A DNA stretch of 54,592 nucleotides, from contig USFD01000008.1 in assembly GCA_900553885.1 (NCBI GenBank), forward strand, positions 1-54,592, read 5' to 3'. Made by a program: the position numbers and the translations under genes. Source of the DNA: an uncultured Ruminococcus sp. Lineage in GTDB: Bacteria > Bacillota > Clostridia > Lachnospirales > Lachnospiraceae. This document shows, piece after piece, positions 45,801-54,100 of the stretch; positions within the stretch are counted from its first letter, which is position 1, and each line of letters begins with the position of its first letter. The notes under the pieces are model-generated. The model did not search any database, was not told the DNA's origin, and saw nothing but the letters and a program-made list of their open reading frames with translations.

Positions 45801-46215
45801 GACTTCCGTTTGTGGATAATCCGAAGAAACCATCTGTATTGGATGCTCCGGATGCAAAGCTCCACACACCATTCCAGGTGTTTACAGAGTTCACGTCAAT
45901 CCACGCGCTGACGGTAATTCCATTTGACAGGTCTTGCCCCTGCAGCGGATTTGCTGTCCGAACTCTGCCTGTGCCGCTGCCAGATTTCATAACCTGTCCG
46001 CGTTCGTCATCAGTAACAAGCGTAGGCGCATTACTGTTGACAGTTTCTCCCTTGCTGTCACTTTTGGAATCCTTGAAATCGCCGTCAAACTTGTAGTGTG
46101 CTACAAGATTGTCCCCGGCTGCGGCTTCCGCAGTGGAAGCCGCCTGTCCGGGTAAGGTAAGCGATGTCAAGATCATTCCGCCTGCAAGCAGCAGGGAAAG
46201 AATTCTCTTTTTCAT
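39871..46215 (-). CDS. Giant wall-anchored protein with two GH43 modules
   Basis: The 2114-aa product has a signal peptide, LamG (about 30-245), two atypical Ig-like domains (260-430), an incomplete propeller segment (435-610), Ig-like (630-695), GH43-1 (700-1040; Asp about 704 in RADPCITY, SLDMTYF, Glu about 899 in VNEGPAVF), LamG (1060-1280), Ig-like (1290-1365), GH43-2 (1375-1700; Asp about 1421 in RDHFIARS, MIDSTMI, LLEGPIIF), FIVAR (1705-1775), three near-identical Ig repeats (1780-2045), a Pro-rich linker, and the anchor TVQTGDTTN. GH43-2 reads RDHF where relatives have RDPF. Two different GH43 types on one chain suggest action on one branched polysaccharide. AGGA precedes the ATG by 9 nt. 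Confidence 0.9.
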   Translation of the reverse strand: MKKRILSLLLAGGMILTSLTLPGQAASTAEAAAGDNLVAHYKFDGDFKDSKSDSKGETVNSNAPTLVTDDERGQVMKSGSGTGRVRTANPLQGQDLSNGITVSAWIDVNSVNTWNGVWSFASGASNTDGFFGLSTNGSLFYNSNPASPSYQDMTQFGGTITADGGWELITVVMDQSKISMYKDGALAKTLTPSTNLGDTAADMLEFIADTKYIWFGTASPHYWSSGDFYMDDFKVYNKALSEDEVVDEYLSDSIAAQKVIEKDAAALSIPATTMTDLKLPKEGNSGFTTITWKSDPEGIIAADGKVTRPDVNTDVTLTATITAGTESKDVEFEVTVPAANASEDIKVYSDQLTLNAGFVTSDLTLPTSSGAAAVSWKSSNEAVIANDGKVTRPDENTNVTLTATLSLDSTADVTKEFNVTVIAKGGNVATYVSNDPGLNTDALRGQIGGMMIAAEDEEGAYNVLHKEQPIMYTAKGSKAYVSPQIFRKADKTFGMIAADGGNSGKVFLYNSEDLITYTDETSVTLNGISNISKLYMFYDTTAKEYKLYVENKTGTVYLLTSKDLSEFSKAEQADFVIPTVENAPEYATWASEIGLTQAEYDKVTAKFTNPYNTKAEYTRPTEVTVKKDATTEEIKEALNEAANGGGVKATYSDGTTKEYSIRWDSDDLAKIDTSREGVEYSVTGVVGGSAYFTDAEDPLIEERADPCITYDEERGKYYFTASYPVNGKAGADGYDRLVIREADTIEGLADAQEIEIWNESSVQGYGQFIWAPELHKIGKYWYFISTAAVDEKGYSFDIRPFMMRCKDADKITDPASWELVGRVTPLDEDKKNCLAVMSLDMTYFEAGGKHYLAWADKTQGNSAIYIATINPDNPTQLTSPATIITTPEYSWECVNIAVNEGPAVFVKGDTVYMTFSAAATGAEYCVGLMTANAKDNLTEKDSWTKTPYPILTSGDFNDELCGPGHNSFTTDKNDNLVIVYHARPAAQHATHSGDPLYDACRHAYVKPVFFDSEGDPILNLSDEEFIQGGSQFNVTVKVAGEYTGSTPSLEYNFDEELDGNVAKDSVGNNNATLKGQPTYVQDDSYGQVLYLDGDDGDGMGGHDSYLEFPEGFFDSKDEMTISFDMNEVTRMGNYFVFAIGQDSNKYIFLKVEPTSMRLSMTANSYGSEQTASYSSVYPNSSRTWMNLKLVIRPDNISIYRNGEKIAEQNVTISMSDLGTGLKAYLGKSFYSGDQYFRGYFDNVKVYDYAMSDWEIAHNYQQEEADRIAMLEDVQRVADTFEIPDADNIKGNITLPSEKDGVSIAWTSSDDSIITSTEVDGKPAGVVTRGSSDQSVELTATFSKDGQESVTKTYDVTVKAAAEPVSEDDYVGYLFVHFIGNESKASHEQTYFSISEDGLHWSELNGGNAVLTSNIGESGLRDHFIARSPEGDKYYMIATDLSIYHNNSWPNAGGSGSHGIVVWESDDLVNWSEPWIAEIAPETAGCTWAPEFIYDESTGEYVVYWSATTLGLDGNDNVTQEYENHSIYYAKTRDFRTFTDAQPYHSGGVDANGKPIKMIDSTMIENNGTYYRYTKNETNGTIVVDKSNSILGNFTEIDSETLSKDAPSDPNVGLLEGPIIFKMNERNANGEEQWCLMGDRFATNRGYYPMITTDLESGKFRMLDESEFSMPTDEHKYRHGYVMPVTAAEYDALQRAYGDDDYVSTYKLEQTIASAETIDMNALTEASKADLQAAIATAKAALESVKTTADADAAAAELQKVIDALEYTGGETVTLTGISVTPPTTTTYTAGDKLNLDGLKVTAAYSDNNSKDVTESAEVDTSACNMDKAGTYTVTVTYTENGVTKTDTFEITVKDAAVEPGEAVLTGISVTPPATTTYTVGDELNLDGLKVTAAYSDNNTKDVTENADVDTSACNMDEAGTYTVTVTYTENGVTKTDTFDITVKDAAVEPGDVTLTGIEVTVPDNTTFTVGDKLDLTGLKVTASYSDSSTKDVTDSENLTVDTAECNMDAAGTYTVKVSYTENGITMSDTFQIKVNEKDEPAQPTDPDQETPEPSERPGNPQNPGTSAPAPGAGYEGGGTVQTGDTTNVLPIAAACVLALGCGVTAVVLKRRKRF
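40110..40905 (-). repeat. Three tandem Ig-domain repeats of about 270 bp
   Basis: Copies of a 90-codon unit (ACGCCGTTTT recurs at 40421 and 40691, exactly 270 bp apart; the third, more diverged copy is near 40145, 276 bp on). The first two are nearly identical in DNA, pointing to recent duplication. Confidence 0.85.
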
Positions 46216-46245
46216 GCTTTTTGATCCTCTCCTCTCAAAGAAATG

Positions 46246-49200
46246 TTACTTTCTTTTTTTTCTTATGATAATCACCGCTGCTACTGCTGCCAGAGCAATT
46301 ACTGCCACAATTGCCGGCACCAGCAGATTGGTGGTATCACCGGTCTGTACCGCTGACGCGGTATCATTTCCGCTGTCTGACGGCGGAGTATCCGCCGCCG
46401 GTGTGTCATCAGAAGAAGGCTCTCCGGATGACGGTTTGTCTGTGGACGGTTTGTCTGTAGACGGTTTGTCCGTTGACGGCTTATCAGTTCCCGGTTCTTC
46501 TGTTCCGGCTGCTTTCACCGTCACGTTGAATGTCGCTGATACCTCAACGCCATTCTCTGTATAAGTTACTGTGACTGTCTGCTGTCCTTCCGCGTCTTTA
46601 TCATATCCGCTGAGGGCCGCTTCGGATGTCACATCTTTCTGCGTACCGTCGCTGTATACTGCCGTTACTGTCATTCCTGCTGTATCCAGTTCCTCGCCTG
46701 CTGTATACTCCAGCTTTGTCGGCGGGGTTACTGTGATGGATGTCAGAGTCACTTCCGGTTCCGGCTCTTCATTTACCGGTCTGTATACACCTTCCATTGT
46801 AGGTGACAGCGGCTGCATCAGACCGTCCTCGCCGAATGTTACTTCGTCGATACAGGTCTCTCTGTGGTAGCCGAGACCGTCTGTATAAACGCCGATTGGT
46901 GTATAGAACCTGTGGTAAGCGATATAACACTCATCCGTTTCCGGAATGTACAGTATGGACTGATGTGCTGTTCCCAGCATATCGTTGCTTTCATCTTTCT
47001 GGAGCAGTGTGTACTTGTAATTTACATTCACGCTGCTGCCGTCCAGGCTTTCAGCTGTTCCGTAATTTACATGATAGTTCGGGCTTCCTGTATCATCACA
47101 GGACCAGGTAAAGTGGTAAAGCCCGTCTCTCTTTGTTACGATGACTGACTCGCGGAAATCGGTCACACCGTTGATCTGACGGATGGTACCTTCCTTGATG
47201 CTCATCATATCATCGTTGAGTTCCGCGATTGCCGCCGAACCATTTCCAAACAGGATATAGGATGTGCCGTCGTCATCTGTAAAGATGGACGGGTCAATTG
47301 CCTGTCCCATGTTAACTCCTGCGTCTCTGCACATGGAAACTGTCATAAGAGCTTCGCCCTTGTCTGTATACGGGCCTGCCGGATTATCAGCTGACGCAAC
47401 ACCGATGGCGGACTCGCCGTTGGGGAATTTCGCACAGTAGTAGAAGTAGTACTTGCCGTCTTTTTCCTCAATTGTGGGAGCCCATGCGCTTCCTACTGAC
47501 CAGTCGGAAGATTCAATCTGGACGCCGTTATCATTAACTCCCGGATTGTCATTTGCCACATCCAGGATAACTCCTTCATCTGTCCAGTTTCTCAGATCTT
47601 CAGATGACCATGCGTGGAATACGGTTCCGCTCCATCCGGAATATCCGTCTGTTGTGGTGTACATCCAGTACTTGCCGTCCAGGGAATCAATATCCGGATC
47701 CGAGTACTGTCCCGGAAGTACCGGGTTGTATGCAATCTCCGGTGTTTTCAGCGTCCAGGTTTCTGTTCTGTCGCCGAATGTCAGTGTAACTTCCGCGTCG
47801 CTGGTAAGATCCAGTTCAGATCCGTTGGTGAATGCTTCCCCGTTTACCTTGATTTCTGTGGAAGAACCAAGTGCGCTGAAGTCAACCGGAACTGCGCTCA
47901 GATCTGCGTTCTTTCTTATATAAGAAGTAATTACTTTATTCTCTGCATCCAGTTTGGACGTTACCGCTGTATGGTAATCCGTTCCCATTGTATTGGCCGG
48001 ATCCTCCGGAACTGTTCCGATTACAGCGTCTTTTAACAGTGTTACATTTTCGTCTGCAAGTGCGTCTTCTACGATCTCTTCCTCGCTCAGCGCACGGTTG
48101 TAAACTTTGATATTGTCGAAGCTTCCGTTGAAATACGGATCATCATAGAATGATTTTCCGATATAAGAAATTACTCCTGATCCGAAATTAGATGTTCTAA
48201 TTCCTGTGTTTGTGTTTTCAGATACAAGCAGTCCGTCGATATACAGCTCCATATTTGTTCCGTCGATTACGATATCGATCTTCTGCCATGTACCTGTAAC
48301 CGCTCCGCTTCCTTTCACTTCCTGTTCATTCTGCCATCCGGAAGTGCTGATTGCGTTGCGGACTTCTGTTCCGCGGACACGCAGGAAGTCATATGCATTG
48401 TTGTCTTTACCATATGTAAATGTAAAGAAGTTCCCGGAACTCATATTTGATTTCACATCCATGGAAATCGTCATGGTGTCCCGCCCATCAAAGAATCCTG
48501 TCGGGAGCTGTCCGTAGGACCCATTGCTTCCGTCAAGCTGAAGGACATTGCTTCCACGCTCTTCATCATATACAACCTTTGCATTTCCATAGAGCGCGCC
48601 GTTGTCTGCCGTATCATTTCCGGCACCGGTATCTGTCATAATGCCTGAATCCGCATCCTTTTCAAAGTTGTACTCCAGGATCGGATCATCTGCTTCTTCT
48701 TCCGGCTCATCCGGATCTGTCTCTTCCTGGCCGTAAGCCTTAAGGAGACGGGCCTGCTCTGCCTCTGACAGTCTCATAACTGTACCGTGGCGGAATCTTC
48801 CGTCTACAAAAGAAGCAGCGCTGGACTGTGTAAATGTACCGGATGACAGGTCATCTGTCAGGTATGCAGTGTAACCGCCGTTATCAGCCATTGCGCACCA
48901 GGTTCCGTCCGGGAGCTGGTATACGGTAAGACCTTCTCCTCTTGAGAAGCCGGCCGCTGCCTGTCCGTCCCGTTTTACCAGACGGGTCCAGCTGCCATCC
49001 GGAGTACTTTTGTCCGGATTTACGCTTACATCAAACACATCATCTGCATCTAATGTATCGCTGACATCCACAATTGTATTCCAGTCGGATGTGGAGAAAC
49101 GGTAATATCTTCCGTCATCACCTTTAACAATTGTTGTGTCAATAATATTTACCTCTGCTCCGTTCTCCTGATCCTCGCTGAGCCATACCTTTGGCTCGGA

Positions 49201-51015
49201 GAATGTGCTGAAGTCTCTGGTCCGGCATACATATACGCGGAGTGCGTTATCATCTGTATTTGCCAGGGACTTGTCTCTTGCTGACCAGTATACCAGATAG
49301 TCGCCTGTAGTCTCATCATACATAGCTTCCGGAGCCCATACACAGCCTGCATTGTCAAATCCGGCATATACAAGCTTCGGCTCGCTCCAGTTCACCAGGT
49401 CTGTAGATTCCCATACAACAATATTCTGGCTGGCGTTCAGCTGATCCCAGCCGCTTCCGCCTGCACCGCCGCCTTCTGCATGAAGGTCAGTTCCCAGGAT
49501 CCAGTACTTATCCCCCTCTGCGGAACGGATAATGTGCGGGTCGCGGACTCCAAGGTCGCTGCCTTCGGCATCATTTACAAGCACCGGCTGAGCATTGCCG
49601 TATTCGTCTTTGTACAGCTTGCTCCAGGTCAGTCCGTCTTCACTGTATCCGAAGAAGATTTTCTCATAACCGCCGGAAGCGTCAAAGTTTGTCCACAGAT
49701 AGCCGGCGTCATAATCTGTATCCAGATCTTCCGGCATTGGCTGCACTGTTACAGTAAACTCTTTTGTTGTTGTCTGTCCATTCAGAGAAAGTTTCGCAGT
49801 CAAGTTCACCTGAACCGCATCTTCTCCTGCTGCCGGGCGGGTTACTTCGCCGCCGTCGTAGAGGCTGTCATCACTCATCGGTTCATCTGTAATCACATCC
49901 GTATTATCAGATGTCCAGTCGATGGTCACGCCGTTCTCCCCTTCTTTTACCAGGGAAAGGTTGCCTCTCACATCGTCTGCGTCCTCAATTGTCAGAGCGT
50001 CGGCCGCCTCCTGAAGAAGAGAACTTAAACCTGCTACTGTTATGGTAAACTTCTTTTCCTGATCTCCGATTTTAGCTGTCATTGTAACTTCTGTATCCTG
50101 ATCCGGCTGAGATACCAGTTTTCCATCGTTGTTGATAATCTCTGTGTTGTCTGATTTCCATGTCACAGAATCTCCGGCTGCGTTTGTTCTCGGCAGATCC
50201 AGATCTCCCGCGATCGGATCCTTTGGAAGACTTACGCCGTCCCAGAGCATCTCATCTGCGAATACTTCATACTGAGCAGTAATTTCCTCATCTGAAAGCA
50301 GTCCGTCATAGATACGGAAATTATCAACCCAGCAGTTTGCGTACTCGCCGTTGCTGCCCCAGTTCGCTTTTCCAAGATACAGGATGCTCTTGTCGCCCAG
50401 AATATCGGAAAGGGTATACTCACTTGCTACTGTAGATGCCTTTTCTCCATTGATATAAATACTGGTGTCTGCTTCTGAAACTACAACATCCACATGGGAC
50501 CAGTTCGTATCCGAGTTGCCGATAATTGCCTCTGATCTTGCACCGGAATTATTGTAACGCTCTATCCGAACCATCGAATTTGTAGAATAGCCGGCAAAAT
50601 AATGTTCGCTGTTGTACTTCTGTTCATTATCATTCGGCGCGGCAAAGAAAATCCAGTTTGTACTATTTCTTCCCGGTTTTGTATCAAAAGAAATCGTAAT
50701 CTCATTTTTGCCTGTCAGAAGACTTGAATCGCTCTCGTCTGTCAGCTTGAGATAGCTCCCGCTGCTTCCGTCAAGATAAAGCGCTGTATCTCCGTCAATT
50801 CTGTCCTGGAGCTGAATGTTTCCATTTACCGTGGCTTTCGCTCCGTTTCCGCTAATCACACCCTCTGATGCCGGTGTATTAAAATCGAACTCAGCAAGGA
50901 GTCTGTTATCAATTCCTTCTACTCCTTCTGCCTGTACTGCTACCGCCGCCGGAGCACACATAGTGACAGCCATTGCTCCGGTCAGCAGCCATGCAGCCGC
51001 TTTTCCTTTTTTCAT
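46246..51015 (-). CDS. Giant wall-anchored protein with two GH43 modules
   Basis: The 1589-aa product has a signal peptide, LamG (about 35-245), two atypical Ig-like domains (255-435), GH43-1 (445-770; Asp about 492 in RDPHIIRS, IIDTTIV, Glu in SRGEGLTV), LamG (790-1010), an Ig-like spacer, GH43-2 (1095-1420; Asp about 1104 in QYSDPDIDS, AIDPSIF, Glu in DFRESVIV), a Big_4-like domain, a TDKPS-repeat linker and the anchor AVQTGDTTN followed by a hydrophobic helix and RKKRK. GH43-2 looks like the endo-arabinanase/arabinofuranosidase branch and differs from GH43-1, so the two modules probably cut different bonds. It starts 30 bp before the next gene ends; AGGTGG precedes the ATG. Confidence 0.9.
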   Translation of the reverse strand: MKKGKAAAWLLTGAMAVTMCAPAAVAVQAEGVEGIDNRLLAEFDFNTPASEGVISGNGAKATVNGNIQLQDRIDGDTALYLDGSSGSYLKLTDESDSSLLTGKNEITISFDTKPGRNSTNWIFFAAPNDNEQKYNSEHYFAGYSTNSMVRIERYNNSGARSEAIIGNSDTNWSHVDVVVSEADTSIYINGEKASTVASEYTLSDILGDKSILYLGKANWGSNGEYANCWVDNFRIYDGLLSDEEITAQYEVFADEMLWDGVSLPKDPIAGDLDLPRTNAAGDSVTWKSDNTEIINNDGKLVSQPDQDTEVTMTAKIGDQEKKFTITVAGLSSLLQEAADALTIEDADDVRGNLSLVKEGENGVTIDWTSDNTDVITDEPMSDDSLYDGGEVTRPAAGEDAVQVNLTAKLSLNGQTTTKEFTVTVQPMPEDLDTDYDAGYLWTNFDASGGYEKIFFGYSEDGLTWSKLYKDEYGNAQPVLVNDAEGSDLGVRDPHIIRSAEGDKYWILGTDLHAEGGGAGGSGWDQLNASQNIVVWESTDLVNWSEPKLVYAGFDNAGCVWAPEAMYDETTGDYLVYWSARDKSLANTDDNALRVYVCRTRDFSTFSEPKVWLSEDQENGAEVNIIDTTIVKGDDGRYYRFSTSDWNTIVDVSDTLDADDVFDVSVNPDKSTPDGSWTRLVKRDGQAAAGFSRGEGLTVYQLPDGTWCAMADNGGYTAYLTDDLSSGTFTQSSAASFVDGRFRHGTVMRLSEAEQARLLKAYGQEETDPDEPEEEADDPILEYNFEKDADSGIMTDTGAGNDTADNGALYGNAKVVYDEERGSNVLQLDGSNGSYGQLPTGFFDGRDTMTISMDVKSNMSSGNFFTFTYGKDNNAYDFLRVRGTEVRNAISTSGWQNEQEVKGSGAVTGTWQKIDIVIDGTNMELYIDGLLVSENTNTGIRTSNFGSGVISYIGKSFYDDPYFNGSFDNIKVYNRALSEEEIVEDALADENVTLLKDAVIGTVPEDPANTMGTDYHTAVTSKLDAENKVITSYIRKNADLSAVPVDFSALGSSTEIKVNGEAFTNGSELDLTSDAEVTLTFGDRTETWTLKTPEIAYNPVLPGQYSDPDIDSLDGKYWMYTTTDGYSGWSGTVFHAWSSEDLRNWTDEGVILDVANDNPGVNDNGVQIESSDWSVGSAWAPTIEEKDGKYYFYYCAKFPNGESAIGVASADNPAGPYTDKGEALMTVSMCRDAGVNMGQAIDPSIFTDDDGTSYILFGNGSAAIAELNDDMMSIKEGTIRQINGVTDFRESVIVTKRDGLYHFTWSCDDTGSPNYHVNYGTAESLDGSSVNVNYKYTLLQKDESNDMLGTAHQSILYIPETDECYIAYHRFYTPIGVYTDGLGYHRETCIDEVTFGEDGLMQPLSPTMEGVYRPVNEEPEPEVTLTSITVTPPTKLEYTAGEELDTAGMTVTAVYSDGTQKDVTSEAALSGYDKDAEGQQTVTVTYTENGVEVSATFNVTVKAAGTEEPGTDKPSTDKPSTDKPSTDKPSSGEPSSDDTPAADTPPSDSGNDTASAVQTGDTTNLLVPAIVAVIALAAVAAVIIIRKKRK
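46430..46489 (-). repeat. 15-bp tandem repeat coding the TDKPS wall linker
   Basis: Four units of GACGGTTTGTCTGTN encode TDKPS repeated, a Pro-rich spacer between the last Ig domain and the anchor. Confidence 0.85.
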
Positions 51016-51037
51016 GTTCCACCTCTCGCATATTTCG

Positions 51038-51054
51038 TACTATATTATATAGTA
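51038..51054. promoter_or_regulatory. 17-bp perfect palindrome over a leftward promoter
   Basis: TACTATAT-T-ATATAGTA. The minus strand contains TATAAT (51044-51049) and TATAGT (51039-51044); a GGGACA lies 17 nt from the latter. It is 23 bp upstream of the ATG of the 1589-aa gene and could be an operator for the downstream cluster. Confidence 0.5.
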
Positions 51055-51149
51055 TTTTTATTGTCCCAGATACGCGTCAAGACCGGCCGCGGAAGCCGCC
51101 GGTTTCCCGGCAGATTCCGTTCCGATCTTTTATCTCATTCCCACTTGCA

Positions 51150-54100
51150 TTATGCTCTGCGTTTTCTTTCTATAATAAATGCAGCTGCTGCAAGGGCAAG
51201 TACTGCTGCTGTAACAGGAATTACAGGATTTGTATCATCTCCGGTCTTCGGCGCATTTGCCGAGCCGCTGCCTCCCTGTACAGAACCATTTGTATTGGCG
51301 CCGGAATTATTATTTCCGTTTCCGCCGTTGCCGTTATCGCCGGCCTGTCCGTTGTCTCCGGCCGGTCCCTTATCTCCGGTCTGTCCGTCGTCTCCGCTCT
51401 GTCCGTCATCTCCGCCAGTCGGATTTTCCGGATCCGGTTTTTCTGTTTTCTCAGTCAGTGCTTCTGCCGCGCTGTTCAGTGCATTAAATGCATTATCCAC
51501 ATCTGCCTGAGTCGCATTTTCATCTGCGAGAACTGCCGCAGCATTTTTCAGCGCTTCTGCAAATGCTGCATAACTTTCATCTGTGTAGCTTCCCTGCTGT
51601 GTATCTTTGTACTGATCATACAGGTTCTGCAGCGCGTCTTTGGAAACTTCCACATCCGGTTTCTCTTCCAGACCGTTTACTGCTTCTGTAAGCGCTGCAA
51701 ATGCTTCGTCTACTTCATCCTGAGAAGCATCTGCGTTTTCAAGAACTGCCTGGGCCGCTTTGAAAGCTTCTACATATGCTGCATAGCTATCTGCTGTGTA
51801 TGCATCCTCTGTATATTCTGCATGTTCTGCACAGTAATCTCTCAGTTCAGCTATGGAAACAAGATCCTTCACTGCTGACTGAAGATCTGCCGCTGCTGCG
51901 TTTACCTCTTCCTGAGAAGTCGGATCAGCAAGCATAGCCTCTGCCGCTTCAAGAGAGTCTTTCACATCTGCGTAGCTTCCTTCTGTATAGTCGTTTGCGT
52001 CAAGTGCTTTTGCACTGTCAACCGCTGACTGAAGTGCCGTGGTGTCAATCTCCGGTTCCGGCTCTTCTGCTGCTGTTCCGCTTACCGCGATCCAGCTCAG
52101 AATCGGATCGTTATTATCAGCTTTCTTTACCGTAAGTGTAACAACGGACTCTTCATTCAGTGTGATTGTTCCGGAAGCGTATACCTCCTGGCTGTTTACG
52201 GCATCCAGGTCGCAGAGTTTTGTCTCTGTTCCGCCATTTACAGAATAGAAGACATCCATCTGACGTCCCATGCTCCACCAGCCGGTGCATCCCAGCATGA
52301 TTGTGTGCTCGCCTGCCGGAAGTGTTACCTGGTAGGTAATATCCTTGTTGCCGCGTGCCCACCAGCCGCCGGCATACGGATTATTGATATCGTTCTGGCT
52401 GTAGCCGGTGATATCCGCCGGATCGCTGGAGCCGACAGTACTTGTATAGCCCCATGTGTTGTCGTCGGTCTTTGCCTGATCTGCCGCTTCTCCGTTCAGG
52501 AGTCCGCTGTTCAGTTCTTTTGCACCTGCCCATGTGGCTGACTCCGGATTGTTGCAGTCGATCATGTACTCGATGTCTTTCGGAATGATCCGCACATTTG
52601 CGGTTGCTTCCATTATGCTGCCTTCTACCGTACCGGTAACAGTTACGGTGCTGAACGGATCTCCTTCGAAGGATACGCCTTCAAGGTTCCATGTTACAGC
52701 TTTCTGTGTTTCTTCCTCTCCCGCCTTGAATGTTACGGTATCCGGAAGATCCGGCGTCTCGCCTTCGTAAGTAACTGCACTGACTTCTTCCGGTGCAGAG
52801 TATGCTGCCATAATTGCCTGATACTCTTTGCTTGTCACACGGATCGGAGTGCCGTGACGCGCTCTTGTAGGCATCTTATATGTAGTGTCCGGTCTGCTGA
52901 ACTCGCCGTCAGAGAGATCATCCGTTACCAGCGGATAGTATCCGATGCCGCCGAAGTTATCTACCAGCAGGCAGTACTTCTGAGTTGCTGTCTGGTCATC
53001 TTCATTCAGTTTGAAGATTGTCGGACCTTCCACATGAGCTTCTCTGTTCAGAGATGCTGTTGTAATATTGGTCCACGTTCCTCCGAGAAGCCTGTCTGAC
53101 TTCTGCGCGTAAATGGTCTTGCTCGGTGCGCCGAACTCGTTCGTGCTTCCGCCTTCATTCTTTGTGTATCTGTAATACATACCGTCCTCATAGATAATCG
53201 TCGTATCTATGCTGGACTGCTGTGTATCAATGAATACCTGCGGTTCTGTAAATGTATAGAAGTCTCTTGTCTTTGCATAGTAAAGTCTCTGCTTTGCATA
53301 TCCGTCGCTTGCCACTTTGGAAGCCCAGTATACAACATACTCTCCGGTAGTCGGATCATACGTTGCTTCCGGCGCCCATGTACATCCGGCGTCAATGTCA
53401 GCGGATACCTCTACCATTCTCTGATCAGACCAGTTCACCAGGTCTGTGGACTCCCATACCATCAGAGACTGGCTTCCGTCTTCCTGTGCCGCTGTCCATC
53501 CGTTTCCGCCGTTGATCTTCAGATCCGTAGCGATCAGATAGAACTTATCTCCTTCCGGAGAACGGATAATAAACGGATCACGCACACCCTTTTCGCCAAG
53601 CGTTGATGTAAGAACCGGTTTATTGTTATTCAGGTCATCCCAGTTCAGGCCGTCCTGGCTGGATGCGAAGTAGATCTGCTCTCCGTCTGAGTAACCTTCT
53701 CCTGCGAAATATGCGAAGAAGTAATCTGTGTAATCAGATTCCTTAATCGGTTCCGGAGCGGCTTTGACGTTGATTTCGATATTTTTTGATACTGTCTGGT
53801 CATTCAGTGTCAGAGTCGCAGTCATCGTAACAGTTGTATCTTTTTCCGGACGGGTAACTGTTCCGGCCGGAGTATTGTCGTATCCCTCCTTGCCCGGGAT
53901 CTCATTTACATTTACGATTTTCTCATGGTCCGTACTCCACTTGATCGGGATACCGTTTTCGCTTGTTTCCGGAAGTGTAATATTGCCTCTTACGTCATCC
54001 TTGTTCGGGATATCGAGGGAAGCAAGAGCTTCCTGAAGTTCCGCATCAGTATCAATCGGAAGAACCGTTACACCAATCTCTTTCTCATATGAAGTGCCGC

